Assembly (NCBI GenBank): GCA_938015445.1 | Contig: CALLPE010000007.1 | Span: forward strand, 1-64,000 | Source: an uncultured Pirellulales bacterium | Lineage (GTDB): Bacteria; Planctomycetota; Planctomycetia; Pirellulales; Thermoguttaceae | DNA: 64,000 bases | Direction: 5' to 3' | Shown: positions 1 through 8,028 of the stretch, in pieces | Position numbering within the stretch: the first letter of the stretch is position 1 | Layout of the letters: each line of letters opens with the position of its first letter | Notes under the pieces: model-generated | The model's database searches: none | The model's input: only the letters and a program-made list of their open reading frames with translations | What the model was told of the DNA's origin: nothing | Translations under genes and position numbers: made by a program

Positions 1-78
1 ACCGCACAGAGCATCTCCGAGCACCTGCCGGTGTGGGCCGAGTTCAGCTCCTACGAGGGCGGGCCGCCGGTGCACTGA
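1..78 (+). CDS. Endonuclease/exonuclease/phosphatase family protein, C-terminal end only
   Basis: The first 25 codons of the window form an open frame that ends in TGA at 76-78. The residues SEHLPVWAEF match the family's last conserved motif, normally S-D-H-(L/Y)-P-V-x-A-x-F, whose His is catalytic; here Asp is replaced by Glu. The start and most of the protein lie left of the window, so substrate (DNA, sugar phosphate or lipid phosphate) cannot be judged. It looks like an ordinary host gene and marks the left side of the phage-like module. Confidence 0.55.
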   Translation, partial: TAQSISEHLPVWAEFSSYEGGPPVH

Positions 79-501
79 GCCGACATCGGCTGCCACATGA
101 CAGCCACGCTCGGTGGCGGTATGCCGACGCGGCCCAAGGCCTCCTACGCCGCCGATCTGTGGGGGCATTCTGTCGCCGGCGAAATCGGCAGACCGGCAAG
201 TCAGCTACCTGCTGCTCGATCGCTTCGGCCCCCGGCGCCCACAACAGGACCGGCCCGGAACTCCTTTTGAAAAGGGGCTTGAAATCGGGCCACATGATGT
301 ACTAAAGTACATCACACGTGCGGTTAATAGGCAGGTAGCCGATGGCCACAAGCTGCCGGCAGCGTATCCCGGCGGTGCATACCGGTGGCCGAAGCTTCCG
401 GCTTGGCTGTGCAATGCCCGGCGGCTTCGGTCGCCACAGCGCCGCCGCTGGAGCACTGCCCGAACGTCGAAGAAAATGCCGTTTCAGCGAGTGTAACGCC
501 C
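79..501. other. Intergenic region with palindromes, left edge of phage-like module
   Basis: No gene is convincing here; frames on both strands overlap each other and lack family features. It holds a short palindromic element around 262-276 (CCTTTT G AAAAGG) and a perfect 20-bp inverted repeat at 295-314. As the only sizeable gap before the plus-strand gene run beginning at 502, it is the natural place for the module's promoter and operator. Confidence 0.5.
295..314. promoter_or_regulatory. Perfect 9+2+9 inverted repeat, candidate operator
   Basis: TGATGTACT, a two-base AA centre, and AGTACATCA form a perfect dyad. Its size suits a homodimeric helix-turn-helix regulator. It lies about 190 bases upstream of an HTH-containing gene that opens the module, so autoregulation is an obvious hypothesis. 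No other copy was noticed, and binding is inference only. Confidence 0.35.
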
Positions 502-1008
502 ATGCTGGCACCGGAAAAGGTCGAGCAGATTCGTCGCTTGCTGGCCGAGGGGAATCACTCCCAGCGGCGCATCGCCCGGATGCTCGGCGTCAGCCGCGGC
601 ACGGTGCTGGCCATCGCCAACAATCGTCGCCCAGACTATGAGGCCCTGCGTCGCGCACGGCAGGAAGAAGAGGAACTGGCCCTGATGCAGTTCAGCGGGC
701 CGCCGCGGCGCTGTCCTGAGTGCGGCGGCAAAGTGTATATGCCTTGTCTGGCATGTCGTGCGCGCCGTTGGGCCGAGAAACACCAGCGCAACAGGCCGCG
801 TCTGTCGAGCGTTGGCCGCGAGGAGCCTTTGGGGCTGAATCTGCGGGAAGAACACCGTCTGCGTTACGAGCGGGTCCGTGCACGCAGGGAAAGGTTGGCG
901 ATGCGCCGCAACCCACCGTCGGACCTTACGCCACCCCGTCAAGCTGCCCCGTATGCACATCATTCCGCCGACACACAAGCCGACACACAAAAGGTGCGTT
1001 CGCTGTGA
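502..1008 (+). CDS. Helix-turn-helix / zinc-ribbon protein
   Basis: This 168-residue protein has a resolvase/Hin-type helix-turn-helix near its N-terminus (residues about 5-35: EKVEQIRRLLAEG, then SQRRIARMLGVSRGTV). A four-cysteine zinc-binding knuckle follows (CPECGGKVYMPCLACRAR), with a basic, Arg-rich tail. The fold says sequence-specific DNA binding, as regulator or recombination accessory factor, but no catalytic domain is visible. The ATG at 502 is preferred because homology-like sequence begins there; an upstream ATG at 385 would add 39 low-complexity residues. The stop overlaps the next start by four bases (GTGA), implying translational coupling to the amidase-like gene. Confidence 0.6.
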   Translation: MLAPEKVEQIRRLLAEGNHSQRRIARMLGVSRGTVLAIANNRRPDYEALRRARQEEEELALMQFSGPPRRCPECGGKVYMPCLACRARRWAEKHQRNRPRLSSVGREEPLGLNLREEHRLRYERVRARRERLAMRRNPPSDLTPPRQAAPYAHHSADTQADTQKVRSL

Positions 1009-1583
1009 AGCTCGACTACCCGTTACGCGTGGTTCACCTGGAGGAGGCAGAAGCGGCGATCCGCGACGCCGACCTGCTGCTGTATCGCCGCCGCGGGCTG
1101 ATCGCCATTGCTGGACGTGGCATCCACAGCCATTCGGCCAAGGCGGCCTGGTGGGACGGTCAGTTGTTCTGCTTGGAGGTACGCGGACTGTGCGGCGGCA
1201 GGGCGGTCACACTGGCCAGCCAAGTGGCCCGTTATCCAGGCCGCATCGACGTGTATCGGGCCAATCCCGGCAACCGGTGGCGGCACTACGACCGCCGGGG
1301 GGCGGTATCCTTCATGCGACAACTGTGCGGATGCGAATACGGCTACGTGGCCTTGCTGAAAGCTGCTCTGCTACACCTGCCGGTGATACGGCTGTTAGTC
1401 AGGCCGGCACTGAACGACCGGGCACCCCCGGTGATGCCGCCTTTTTGCAGCCAGGCGTGCGTGATGGCCGATCGGTTGGGCGGGGGTGTCGACCCGGTGC
1501 CTCACCTGGCCGACCGGCTGACAGAACCGGCCGACCTGGCCCGCAGCCCGTTTTATCAATACCGCTTCACGCTCATCCCATGA
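1005..1583 (+). CDS. Permuted papain-like (YiiX/NlpC-type) amidase
   Basis: The 192-residue protein has the circularly permuted papain arrangement seen in YiiX-type and NlpC/P60-related enzymes. A histidine segment comes first (GIHSHSAKAAWW, His41/His43). A beta-rich core follows, with the conserved V-x-x-Y-R context around residue 85. The nucleophile comes late in FCSQAC (Cys148). Family members hydrolyse amide or ester bonds in peptidoglycan or lipids. The start is the GTG at 1005, overlapping the preceding stop; the ORF's stop overlaps an ATG at 1580. In a phage-derived cluster a role in lysis or entry is plausible but inferred. No signal peptide is visible. Confidence 0.6.
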   Translation: MKLDYPLRVVHLEEAEAAIRDADLLLYRRRGLIAIAGRGIHSHSAKAAWWDGQLFCLEVRGLCGGRAVTLASQVARYPGRIDVYRANPGNRWRHYDRRGAVSFMRQLCGCEYGYVALLKAALLHLPVIRLLVRPALNDRAPPVMPPFCSQACVMADRLGGGVDPVPHLADRLTEPADLARSPFYQYRFTLIP

Positions 1584-1639
1584 AGCGCGGTGCCGCTGCG
1601 CTGTCAAGGCGCGAAAACTCATGTTGCAAGGGGACCAAG

Positions 1640-3040
1640 ATGCGATCGAATCAGATTGGTTTCGTTTATGCCGCGGCAGTGTTCGCTTTGGCGATGATTG
1701 CGCCGACGGGGCTGCGGCACCAGTCGCCTGTATTGTACGCGGCGATGGAAAACTGCCTGGAAGCGGCATGTCGAGTCAGCGCGGCCGATGGCGGCGTCGG
1801 TTCGGGCTGCGTGTTTCAGATTGCCGACCGCTATGTGTATGTGCTCACTGCGGCACACGTCGTAGGCACTGGCGGAACGGTACAGTGCGAGTTTTGGAAG
1901 TCGGGGCATCAGTCTGCGCGGATAACCGGTTGGGTGATTGCCCGCGCAACCCAACCACAGTACGACGTGGCTATCGTCGCTCTGCCCGAAGCGGCTTTCG
2001 GCGGCGTGCTGCCTCAGGTGGTGCCGCTTGCGCCGCCCGGGCAAGCGATGCAAGCGAACCAAGTGGTTTGGTCGGCCGGTTGTGCACACGGCGCCTGGGC
2101 GACCGGATGGCAGGGGCGTCTGCTGCGCAGCGCGGGCGGTGAGCTGTACTTCGTTCCCCCGCCGGCCAACGGACGCAGCGGCTCGGCGCTTTTCGACGGC
2201 CAAGGACGGTCGATCGTGGGAGTGGTAAAAGCGCGCACCGGCGACGGTACAGCCGGGCTGGCTACCTCGGTAGACGCCATCTATCAAGCGTTTGCTAGGC
2301 CGGATGTACAGCGGAGCAGCCTTTCCGACCCGCTCGGAAGGTCCCCAGCGCAAACTTCGGTGCCGTGTCCCGGTAGCTGCCCCGCGCCGATTCCGTATTT
2401 GCTTCCGTATCGCTATCGGGAACAGTTTCGCAATCAACCGCAAACGCCTCAGCCCTCTCCGGCTTGGCCTACGGCGCCTGGGCAGCCTGTCGCGCCGCTG
2501 GACATCGAACCGATCAGGCAAAGGCTTGACCGTTTGCTAGAAGGCCAGCAGCGGATGGCAAATGCGCTGGAGCAGATGAATGCGACGGGAAAAGCTCCGC
2601 AAGCCCTGAAGGGACAAGCCGACCCCTCGGCCGATAGCGGCGGGGGGCCACCTGGCGGGCGAAGTCCGCAGCCGGGCGCGGGGCCGCACTCGCAAGCCGG
2701 TCAAGCGCTGCCATCCGCCCAGCAGCCGGGTCGGTTGGCTCAGTTGCTGGGTGAACTGTTGGGCGAGCCAGAAAAACTGCCCGAACGCTTCCAAGCCCGA
2801 CGCGACAAAGTAAAGTCCCAACTGTCCGAGCAGGCTGGCGATCTGGAAGTGGCCCAGGCCTACCTGCGCGACTTCGCCCGTGAAAAACTCGCCCAAGGCA
2901 CGCTGGGGTTGACAGCAGGTCAACTGCTGGGCGCAGCGCTGGGCCTAAGTGGCCCGCTGTCGTTGGCGCTGGGCGGCGGATTATGGCTGCTGTCGCGGCG
3001 GATCGGCGCCCGGCTCGGACAACCGCCAGAGAAGAACTGA
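1640..3040 (+). CDS. Membrane-associated trypsin-like serine protease
   Basis: This 466-residue protein begins with a hydrophobic signal or anchor segment (residues 6-22). A chymotrypsin/trypsin-like domain follows with the triad His73 (LTAAHVV), Asp109 (YDVAIV) and Ser180 (NGRSGSA). A Pro/Gln/Gly-rich linker (about 220-370) leads to a final hydrophobic stretch (about 420-450) that could be a membrane segment. It probably acts outside or at the cytoplasmic membrane. The ATG at 1640 is chosen for its purine-rich RBS (AAGGGGA, about 8 bases upstream); an in-frame ATG at 1580 overlaps the previous stop and is the alternative. Its gene ends inside a 10-bp tandem repeat that includes the stop codon. 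Confidence 0.65.
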   Translation: MRSNQIGFVYAAAVFALAMIAPTGLRHQSPVLYAAMENCLEAACRVSAADGGVGSGCVFQIADRYVYVLTAAHVVGTGGTVQCEFWKSGHQSARITGWVIARATQPQYDVAIVALPEAAFGGVLPQVVPLAPPGQAMQANQVVWSAGCAHGAWATGWQGRLLRSAGGELYFVPPPANGRSGSALFDGQGRSIVGVVKARTGDGTAGLATSVDAIYQAFARPDVQRSSLSDPLGRSPAQTSVPCPGSCPAPIPYLLPYRYREQFRNQPQTPQPSPAWPTAPGQPVAPLDIEPIRQRLDRLLEGQQRMANALEQMNATGKAPQALKGQADPSADSGGGPPGGRSPQPGAGPHSQAGQALPSAQQPGRLAQLLGELLGEPEKLPERFQARRDKVKSQLSEQAGDLEVAQAYLRDFAREKLAQGTLGLTAGQLLGAALGLSGPLSLALGGGLWLLSRRIGARLGQPPEKN

Positions 3041-3110
3041 AAAGAACCGAAAAGTACTTAAAAGAAACCAAAAGAACTTGGAAAAACTGACAAGAACCGA
3101 GAACAACCGA
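3031..3110 (+). repeat. Eight degenerate 10-bp tandem repeats spanning a stop codon
   Basis: Eight consecutive decamers related to AAAGAACCGA can be read in perfect register. The first (GAAGAACTGA) contains the last two sense codons and the TGA of the serine protease gene. The rest fill most of the gap to the next gene. It looks like serial slipped-strand duplication of the 3' end of the gene. Confidence 0.75.
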
Positions 3111-3139
3111 GCGGGCGACAGCAGCCAGTGCACCCAGCC

Positions 3140-3415
3140 ATGAACATCGAGGAGTGGGCGATAGTCATCAGCGTGTTTACCGCCGCGGCGGCGATACTTG
3201 CCCCGTGGATGCTGGCCGTACAGGCACGTCTGGCCGTGGTGTATGCACAAATGGAACGCATCGAAAAGAAGGTCGATCGGCTGCTGGAAGCCCACGAGCA
3301 ACGCCTGCCGGAGTGCATCCGCCACGCAAGCGCCTTCGAAGAGCTGTTCGCCCGACTAGAACATCAGCAAACGCAACTGGACGAAGTCCGTGCTCGGCTA
3401 CAAGAGGTGGCTTAG
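3140..3415 (+). CDS. Small TM plus coiled-coil protein, holin-like
   Basis: The 91-residue product has one N-terminal hydrophobic helix (about residues 6-28) followed by an amphipathic, charged segment with heptad-like spacing (about 32-90). This is the size and layout of phage holins or holin-associated proteins and of membrane-anchored coiled-coil factors. XhlA-type proteins have the opposite order, so the assignment is by analogy only. It follows an amidase-like and a serine protease gene, which would suit a lysis group. The ATG at 3140 is used; an in-frame GTG at 3128 is an alternative. No clear RBS. Confidence 0.45.
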   Translation: MNIEEWAIVISVFTAAAAILAPWMLAVQARLAVVYAQMERIEKKVDRLLEAHEQRLPECIRHASAFEELFARLEHQQTQLDEVRARLQEVA

Positions 3416-3593
3416 GGCGGTGCGGCAGTCGGGTCAGTTGGGCAGATGGGGTTGCCGCTCAGGGCGACTGCGCGGGACTAGGCCCCACAGCGGTTCCGAC
3501 AGCTAGGCTTGGCACGCGGGCTCGGCTGGTGCTATCGGCAGGTAGTATCGGCAGGTGATTTTCACGGGTATTTTCGGCAGAAGGATTCTCCAC

Positions 3594-4154
3594 ATGCTTA
3601 TTCGCGATCGGATCAAGGAGCTGCGGCGGGTCAAAGCCAGCCTGTTGCGCCCTCATCCGAAGAACTGGCGCACCCATCCTACCGCTCAGCGCGACGCTCT
3701 GCGGGGCGTGCTGGCCGAGATCGGCTACGCCGATGCACTGATCGCCCGCCAACTGCCCGACGGCTCGCTGCAACTGATCGACGGCCACCTGCGGGCCGAG
3801 GTCACGCCGGAGCACGAAGTGCCAGTGCTGGTGGTGGACCTGGACGAGCAGGAAGCAGCCAAGTTGCTGGCGGTACACGATCCGCTGGCCGGCCTGGCCG
3901 CTGCCAACGAACAGATGCTTTCCGAACTGCTGGCAGAAGTGGAAACCGGCAACGAGGCGCTGCAAGCGCTGCTTGACGGGCTGCTGCCCAGCGATGACGG
4001 GGGCGGCGATTCGCCACAGGAGGCTGCGCCTGCCGGGGTGAAAGTGCCAGAGCTGTTCCAAATCGTCATCCAATGCCGCGATGAAGAGCATCAGCAGCAG
4101 TTGTTCGAGCGCTTCACGGCCGAAGGACTGGAGTGCCGGTTGTTGACCCTGTAA
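3594..4154 (+). CDS. ParB/Srx-fold protein
   Basis: The 186-residue protein starts with a ParB-like fold (residues about 10-105): [13 protein letters not shown], then LIDGHLRAE, the counterpart of the ParB D-G-x-x-R nucleotide-binding motif, then [14 protein letters not shown]. It lacks the HTH of chromosomal ParB, as is usual in phage-encoded ParB/sulfiredoxin-fold proteins, some of which bind CTP or act as nucleases. The C-terminal half has an acidic linker and a short alpha/beta tail. The ATG at 3594 has a good RBS (AGAAGGA). It sits 32 bases upstream of the ABC-GNAT gene and is probably co-transcribed with it. Confidence 0.65.
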   Translation: MLIRDRIKELRRVKASLLRPHPKNWRTHPTAQRDALRGVLAEIGYADALIARQLPDGSLQLIDGHLRAEVTPEHEVPVLVVDLDEQEAAKLLAVHDPLAGLAAANEQMLSELLAEVETGNEALQALLDGLLPSDDGGGDSPQEAAPAGVKVPELFQIVIQCRDEEHQQQLFERFTAEGLECRLLTL

Positions 4155-4186
4155 CGCTGGGGCGCAGTACCAGGGGTGACCACACC

Positions 4187-5254
4187 ATGCCCACGATCGG
4201 AGTGAACCTCGACTGTCCGGTGTACGATTCGTTCCGCGTCCGCCAGGTAGCCGGGATGTTCGACGTCCCCCTGCGCCAGCGCGCCGTGGAGCGATTCGCG
4301 GTACAAGTGCCTGAGCTGGACGACCGGTGGCGGATCGGGCTGATCGTCGGCCCTTCAGGCAGCGGCAAAAGCACACTGGCTCGGCAGTTGTTCGGCGCGC
4401 AGTTGTACCGCCCGCGCTGCTGGGCGGAAGATCGAGCGGTCGTCGACGGCTTGGGCGATCGGCCCATCAAACAAATCACCCAGATGTTCACCGCCGTCGG
4501 CTTCAGTTCTCCGCCCAGTTGGATCAAACCCTACCAGGTGCTCAGCACCGGCGAGCAGTTCCGCTGCGACTTAGCCCGAGCGTTACTCGAAGGCCAGTCG
4601 GACGGCACAGTGGCCTTCGACGAGTTTACCAGTGTGGTGGATCGCACGGTGGGGCGAGTGGTGTCGATGGCCGTAGCCAAGGCGATACGCAATGGTGAGG
4701 TGAAGTGCCGTTTCGTGGCCGTCACTTGCCACTACGACGTGGCCGAATGGCTCCAGCCCGACTGGACAATCGACATGGCCACCCGCAGCTTTGTTAGGAG
4801 CTGTCTTCGGCGTCCACCCATCCGCCTGGAAGTTTACCGCTGCGGCCCTGCGACGTGGCGGTTGTTTAAGCGTCATCACTATCTGAGCGGCAGTCTGCCT
4901 GCGGCCGCGGAGTGCTACATCGCCGCTTGGGACGACCGCCCGGTAGCCTTCTGCGCAGTGGCCGCCTTGGCCGGTCGTAAGGGCCGACGGCGGATCAGCC
5001 GGCTAGTGACGCTGCCGGATTATCAAGGCATCGGCATCGGAATGAGCCTGGCTGAGACGGTGGCCGTGCTGTACCGGCGGCGAGGGCACCGGGTGAACAT
5101 CACCGGCAGCCACCCAGCGGTCATCGCCCATTGCCGCCGCTCGCCGCGCTGGCGCAGCGTGTCGGTAAAACCGGTGGGCAGCCGGGACGGAAGGATTCCA
5201 GGCTATCGCGGTTCGTTGGGCCGGGCAGTGGTGTCGTTCGAGTTCGTCGGATGA
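4187..5254 (+). CDS. ABC-type ATPase fused to GNAT (Mom-like) acyltransferase
   Basis: This 355-residue fusion has a soluble ABC ATPase in its first half: Walker A GPSGSGKS (55-62), signature-like LSTGEQ (119-124), Walker B TVAFDE (141-146) and H-loop TCHYDV (His182). It has no membrane segments. The second half is a GNAT fold: HHYLSG (230-235), [14 protein letters not shown] (272-285, acetyl-CoA loop) and a late SHPAVIAHC strand. The HHYLSG motif recalls the HYSG motif of phage Mu Mom, the GNAT-fold enzyme that modifies adenine; this is inference from a short motif. With the upstream ParB-like gene and downstream terminase it may modify, mark or guard phage DNA. ATG at 4187 follows AGGGGTG. 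Confidence 0.65.
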   Translation: MPTIGVNLDCPVYDSFRVRQVAGMFDVPLRQRAVERFAVQVPELDDRWRIGLIVGPSGSGKSTLARQLFGAQLYRPRCWAEDRAVVDGLGDRPIKQITQMFTAVGFSSPPSWIKPYQVLSTGEQFRCDLARALLEGQSDGTVAFDEFTSVVDRTVGRVVSMAVAKAIRNGEVKCRFVAVTCHYDVAEWLQPDWTIDMATRSFVRSCLRRPPIRLEVYRCGPATWRLFKRHHYLSGSLPAAAECYIAAWDDRPVAFCAVAALAGRKGRRRISRLVTLPDYQGIGIGMSLAETVAVLYRRRGHRVNITGSHPAVIAHCRRSPRWRSVSVKPVGSRDGRIPGYRGSLGRAVVSFEFVG

Positions 5255-5299
5255 GCGATTTCGGGGACAACAGGGGTGGCAGGTCAGCGGTTCATCGGC

Positions 5300-5376
5300 T
5301 GACGGCTTGATTGGCACGCTTTGTACTGTAGCGATTTGGGTGATGGCTTGATTGGCACGCTTTGTGGGATAGCGAT
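5300..5376 (+). repeat. Two 36-37 bp direct repeats
   Basis: Copies at 5300-5336 and 5341-5376 share GGCTTGATTGGCACGCTTTG and the end TAGCGATT, differing at a few bases between. They are separated by four bases. Confidence 0.7.
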
Positions 5377-5437
5377 TAGCCGACGCGAGCGAAGTACAAA
5401 ACGCCGCGCGGCCAGCGTGTCTGCGCGGCACACAGCA

Positions 5438-5500
5438 CCATACCGAGCCGGAAGCGCAAGCGCCCGGCATAATACCGAGCCGCAAGCGCAAGCGCCCGGC
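5438..5500 (+). repeat. Two about 31-bp direct repeats with GCAAGCGCC core
   Basis: Copies at 5438-5468 and 5469-5500 share TACCGAGCC(G)GAAGCGCAAG-type sequence followed by CGCCCGGC. The core resembles short repetitive extragenic sequences common between planctomycete genes. Confidence 0.65.
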
Positions 5501-5520
5501 TTACGCATCGGCCAAACCAG

Positions 5521-5590
5521 CATCAACAGCGATGCCGCAATAGCGATGCCTCAACAGGGATGGCTCAATAGGGATGCCTAAACAGCAATG
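5521..5590 (+). repeat. About five imperfect 13-16 bp repeats
   Basis: The pattern A-A-Y-A-G-S-G-A-T-G-S-C recurs about five times (for example AACAGCGATGCC, AACAGGGATGGC, AATAGGGATGCC, AACAGCAATGC). Spacing is nearly regular. Confidence 0.55.
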
Positions 5591-5704
5591 CACTGGTGAC
5601 AAGCGCCGCCGGGCATTGCAAGGAAACAGCGCTTTAGGATCGTGCTGCGGGCTTGCTCCGCAAGAGTTGATGTAGCAACATCCAGCACAGCTACATGATC
5701 TGAC

Positions 5705-6178
5705 ATGGCACGCCGGGGAAGACCACCCATTTTGGACGCGGTAAAGCAAGGACAGGTGTTGGCCTTGCTATCGGTCGGTTGCAGCAAGGCCGTGGCGGCG
5801 CGGTTTGTCGGCTGCGTGCCGGCGACCATCACGCGTACCGCGCGGCGCGATTCCCAATTCGCCGCCGCGCTGAAACAGGCCCTGTGTAGCCCCGAAATCA
5901 GCTACTTGAAGAGCATTCAACGGGCGTCGCGGAAAGAGCAGTATTGGCGTGCGGCGGCCTGGGCACTGGAGCGGATCATGCCGGAGAAGTATGCCCGACG
6001 CGACCCGGATGTGATTACCATCGACCAGGTCGCCCGGCTGCTGGCACAGATGAGCGAAATCGTGGTCTCCGAGGTGCCAGCGCGCTATCGCAAAGCGGTG
6101 GTCAAACGGCTCGATCAACTTGCCCGGCTGCTGCGAGCAACCAAATCGGCCGACGGCAAGAGCGAGCCGGTGGAGTGA
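5705..6178 (+). CDS. Terminase small subunit-like DNA-binding protein
   Basis: The 157-residue protein has an N-terminal helix-turn-helix (about residues 12-50: VLALLSVGCSKAVAARFVGC, then PATITRTARRDSQF) and a helical C-terminal half that could oligomerise. This is the layout of phage small terminases, which recognise packaging sites and load the large subunit. Assignment rests on this architecture and on position, 86 bases upstream of a clear large terminase and downstream of a repeat-rich gap. No strong RBS precedes the ATG at 5705. Confidence 0.7.
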   Translation: MARRGRPPILDAVKQGQVLALLSVGCSKAVAARFVGCVPATITRTARRDSQFAAALKQALCSPEISYLKSIQRASRKEQYWRAAAWALERIMPEKYARRDPDVITIDQVARLLAQMSEIVVSEVPARYRKAVVKRLDQLARLLRATKSADGKSEPVE

Positions 6179-6264
6179 GGCCAAACAGCGCAGGCTGCCG
6201 ACGAAAAGCGGCGGGGCTGAACGGGTAGCACGCGGAGCGGGCAGCACGCGAAGGGGGAAAGAGT

Positions 6265-7890
6265 ATGGGCAGCAAATGCAGCGTGGCGGATTGCCGGCCG
6301 ATGTCGCGTGTGCGGAAAGCGCAGATCGTGGGCATGTTGGCCGCCGAGCTTGCCCGGCGACACGGCCAAGCCCGCCGCGCCGCCCGACAGGCGCCCCACG
6401 GCATGGACCTGATCCAATGGGGCCGCTTCTACTTGCCGGAGCATTTTTCGCGGCCCCCGTCGGCAATGCACCGCTGGATGGCCGAGCAGTTTGCGGCCAT
6501 GTCGGCTTGTAGGGGTATGAAGCTGAATGTGTTGGGGCCGCGGGGTGGAGCGAAATCGACCATCGCCACACTGGCTTACGCGCTGCGCTCGGCCCTGGAA
6601 GGCCACGAACGATACATCTGGCTGGTATCCGACACGCGCCATCAGGCCTGCGCCCATCTGGAAAACATCAAAACCGAGTTGTTGACCAATCCCCGACTGG
6701 CCGCCGATTATCCATACTCTGCCGGTCGCGGGCCAGTATGGCGCAGCGGCACGATCGTATTGCGCAACGGGGTGATGGTCCAGGCGCTGGGCACCGGGCA
6801 GCGGATTCGCGGTCGGCGGCATGGGGCGCATCGGCCCACGCTGATAATCTGCGACGACCTCCAGAACGACAGCCATATCGTCTCGGCTTGGCAGCGTCAA
6901 CAATCGCGCCACTGGTTCCACGGCGCGCTGATGAAGGCCGGCACCGCGCGAACCAACGTGGTCAATCTGGCCACCGCCTTGCACCGCGACGCGCTGGCGA
7001 TGGAGCTGCACCGCACGCCGGGATGGGTGTCGCGTGTATTTCGGGCGGTCATCCGCTGGCCGCTGCGCATGGATTTGTGGCAGCAGTGGCAAACCATTTA
7101 CTGCGATCGGGCCAATCCACGCCGCCAGCATGCCGCCCGACGCTTCTACGAAGACAACAAAGCCCTCATGGACGCCGGCGCCGTGCTGCTGTGGCCGGAA
7201 GAAGAAGACCTGTACACGCTGATGTGCATGCGTGCCGAGAGCGGGCCGACGGCCTTCGAGCGCGAAAAACAGAACTCGCCCATCAACCCCGAGCAGTGCG
7301 AATGGCCCGAAGAGTACTTCGACGGCCCGATCTGGTTCGACAGTTGGCCCGACTCGCTGGCGGTAAAGACCATGGCGCTTGATCCGAGCAAAGGTGCCCA
7401 GTCGAGGCAGGGTGATTACGCGGCCATGGTAATGCTGGGTGTTGACCGGCAGGGGATGTTGTATGTCGAGGCCGTGCTGGCCCGACGCCCCACCCCGCAG
7501 ATCGTCGCCGATGCGGTGGAGCTTTTCAAGCGTTTCCGTCCGCACGTGTTCGGCGTCGAGGCCAATCAGTTCCAGGAGTTATTGGCCGGACAGTTGGAGT
7601 CGGAGTTTCGCCGCCAGGGAGTGCTCGCCGCAAAGGCATGGCCCATCGACAACCACGTGAACAAGCAGGTGCGGATCCGTCGCATCGGCCCGTATTTGGC
7701 CGCTCGGCGAATCCTGTTCCGCCGCAACAGCCCTGGGACCTCCCTGCTGGTGGAGCAATTGCGGCAATTCCCTTTGGCCGACCACGACGACGGGCCGGAC
7801 GCGCTGGAGATGGCCATCCGGCTGGCAGTGGCGATGTTCCAGGGCCGCCGGGCGGTGGACGGACTAGGAGAACGCTTGCCGGTCGGATAA
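6265..7890 (+). CDS. Phage terminase large subunit
   Basis: The 541-residue protein is the DNA-packaging motor. The ATPase domain has Walker A GPRGGAKST (91-99) and Walker B LIICDD (Asp197/Asp198). The RNase H-like nuclease domain has its acidic residues at ALDPSKG (Asp373), GVEANQF (Glu432) and DHDDGPDALE (about 507-514). Length and order are typical of tailed-phage TerL. The ATG at 6265 has a near-perfect RBS (AGGGGGA). All catalytic residues are intact, so packaging function has not visibly decayed. Confidence 0.93.
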   Translation: MGSKCSVADCRPMSRVRKAQIVGMLAAELARRHGQARRAARQAPHGMDLIQWGRFYLPEHFSRPPSAMHRWMAEQFAAMSACRGMKLNVLGPRGGAKSTIATLAYALRSALEGHERYIWLVSDTRHQACAHLENIKTELLTNPRLAADYPYSAGRGPVWRSGTIVLRNGVMVQALGTGQRIRGRRHGAHRPTLIICDDLQNDSHIVSAWQRQQSRHWFHGALMKAGTARTNVVNLATALHRDALAMELHRTPGWVSRVFRAVIRWPLRMDLWQQWQTIYCDRANPRRQHAARRFYEDNKALMDAGAVLLWPEEEDLYTLMCMRAESGPTAFEREKQNSPINPEQCEWPEEYFDGPIWFDSWPDSLAVKTMALDPSKGAQSRQGDYAAMVMLGVDRQGMLYVEAVLARRPTPQIVADAVELFKRFRPHVFGVEANQFQELLAGQLESEFRRQGVLAAKAWPIDNHVNKQVRIRRIGPYLAARRILFRRNSPGTSLLVEQLRQFPLADHDDGPDALEMAIRLAVAMFQGRRAVDGLGERLPVG

Positions 7891-8028
7891 GCCTTACCTG
7901 CCGAGCCGCCGGTCGACGGTGCGTCAAGCGGGCAACGGTTCGCTGCCAGCACAAAAGGGCACGCTTTTTGAAAGAGTGCTGGGCGGAGGCAACCCTTGTT
8001 GGCATGTTGCATTTGTGGGAGTCAGACG

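Larger units (their letters stand above)
5255..5704. other. Repeat-rich 450-bp intergenic region before terminase genes
   Basis: No credible gene. It contains three families of short direct repeats, annotated separately, and ends just before the small terminase gene. Being directly upstream of the terminase pair it could contain the packaging (pac/cos) site, a promoter, or both; the repeats suit small-terminase recognition, but this is inference. Confidence 0.45.

Noticed and set aside
5300-5590. CRISPR array
   Set aside because: Repeat units differ in sequence and length between families, spacers are only a few bases and no cas gene is present.
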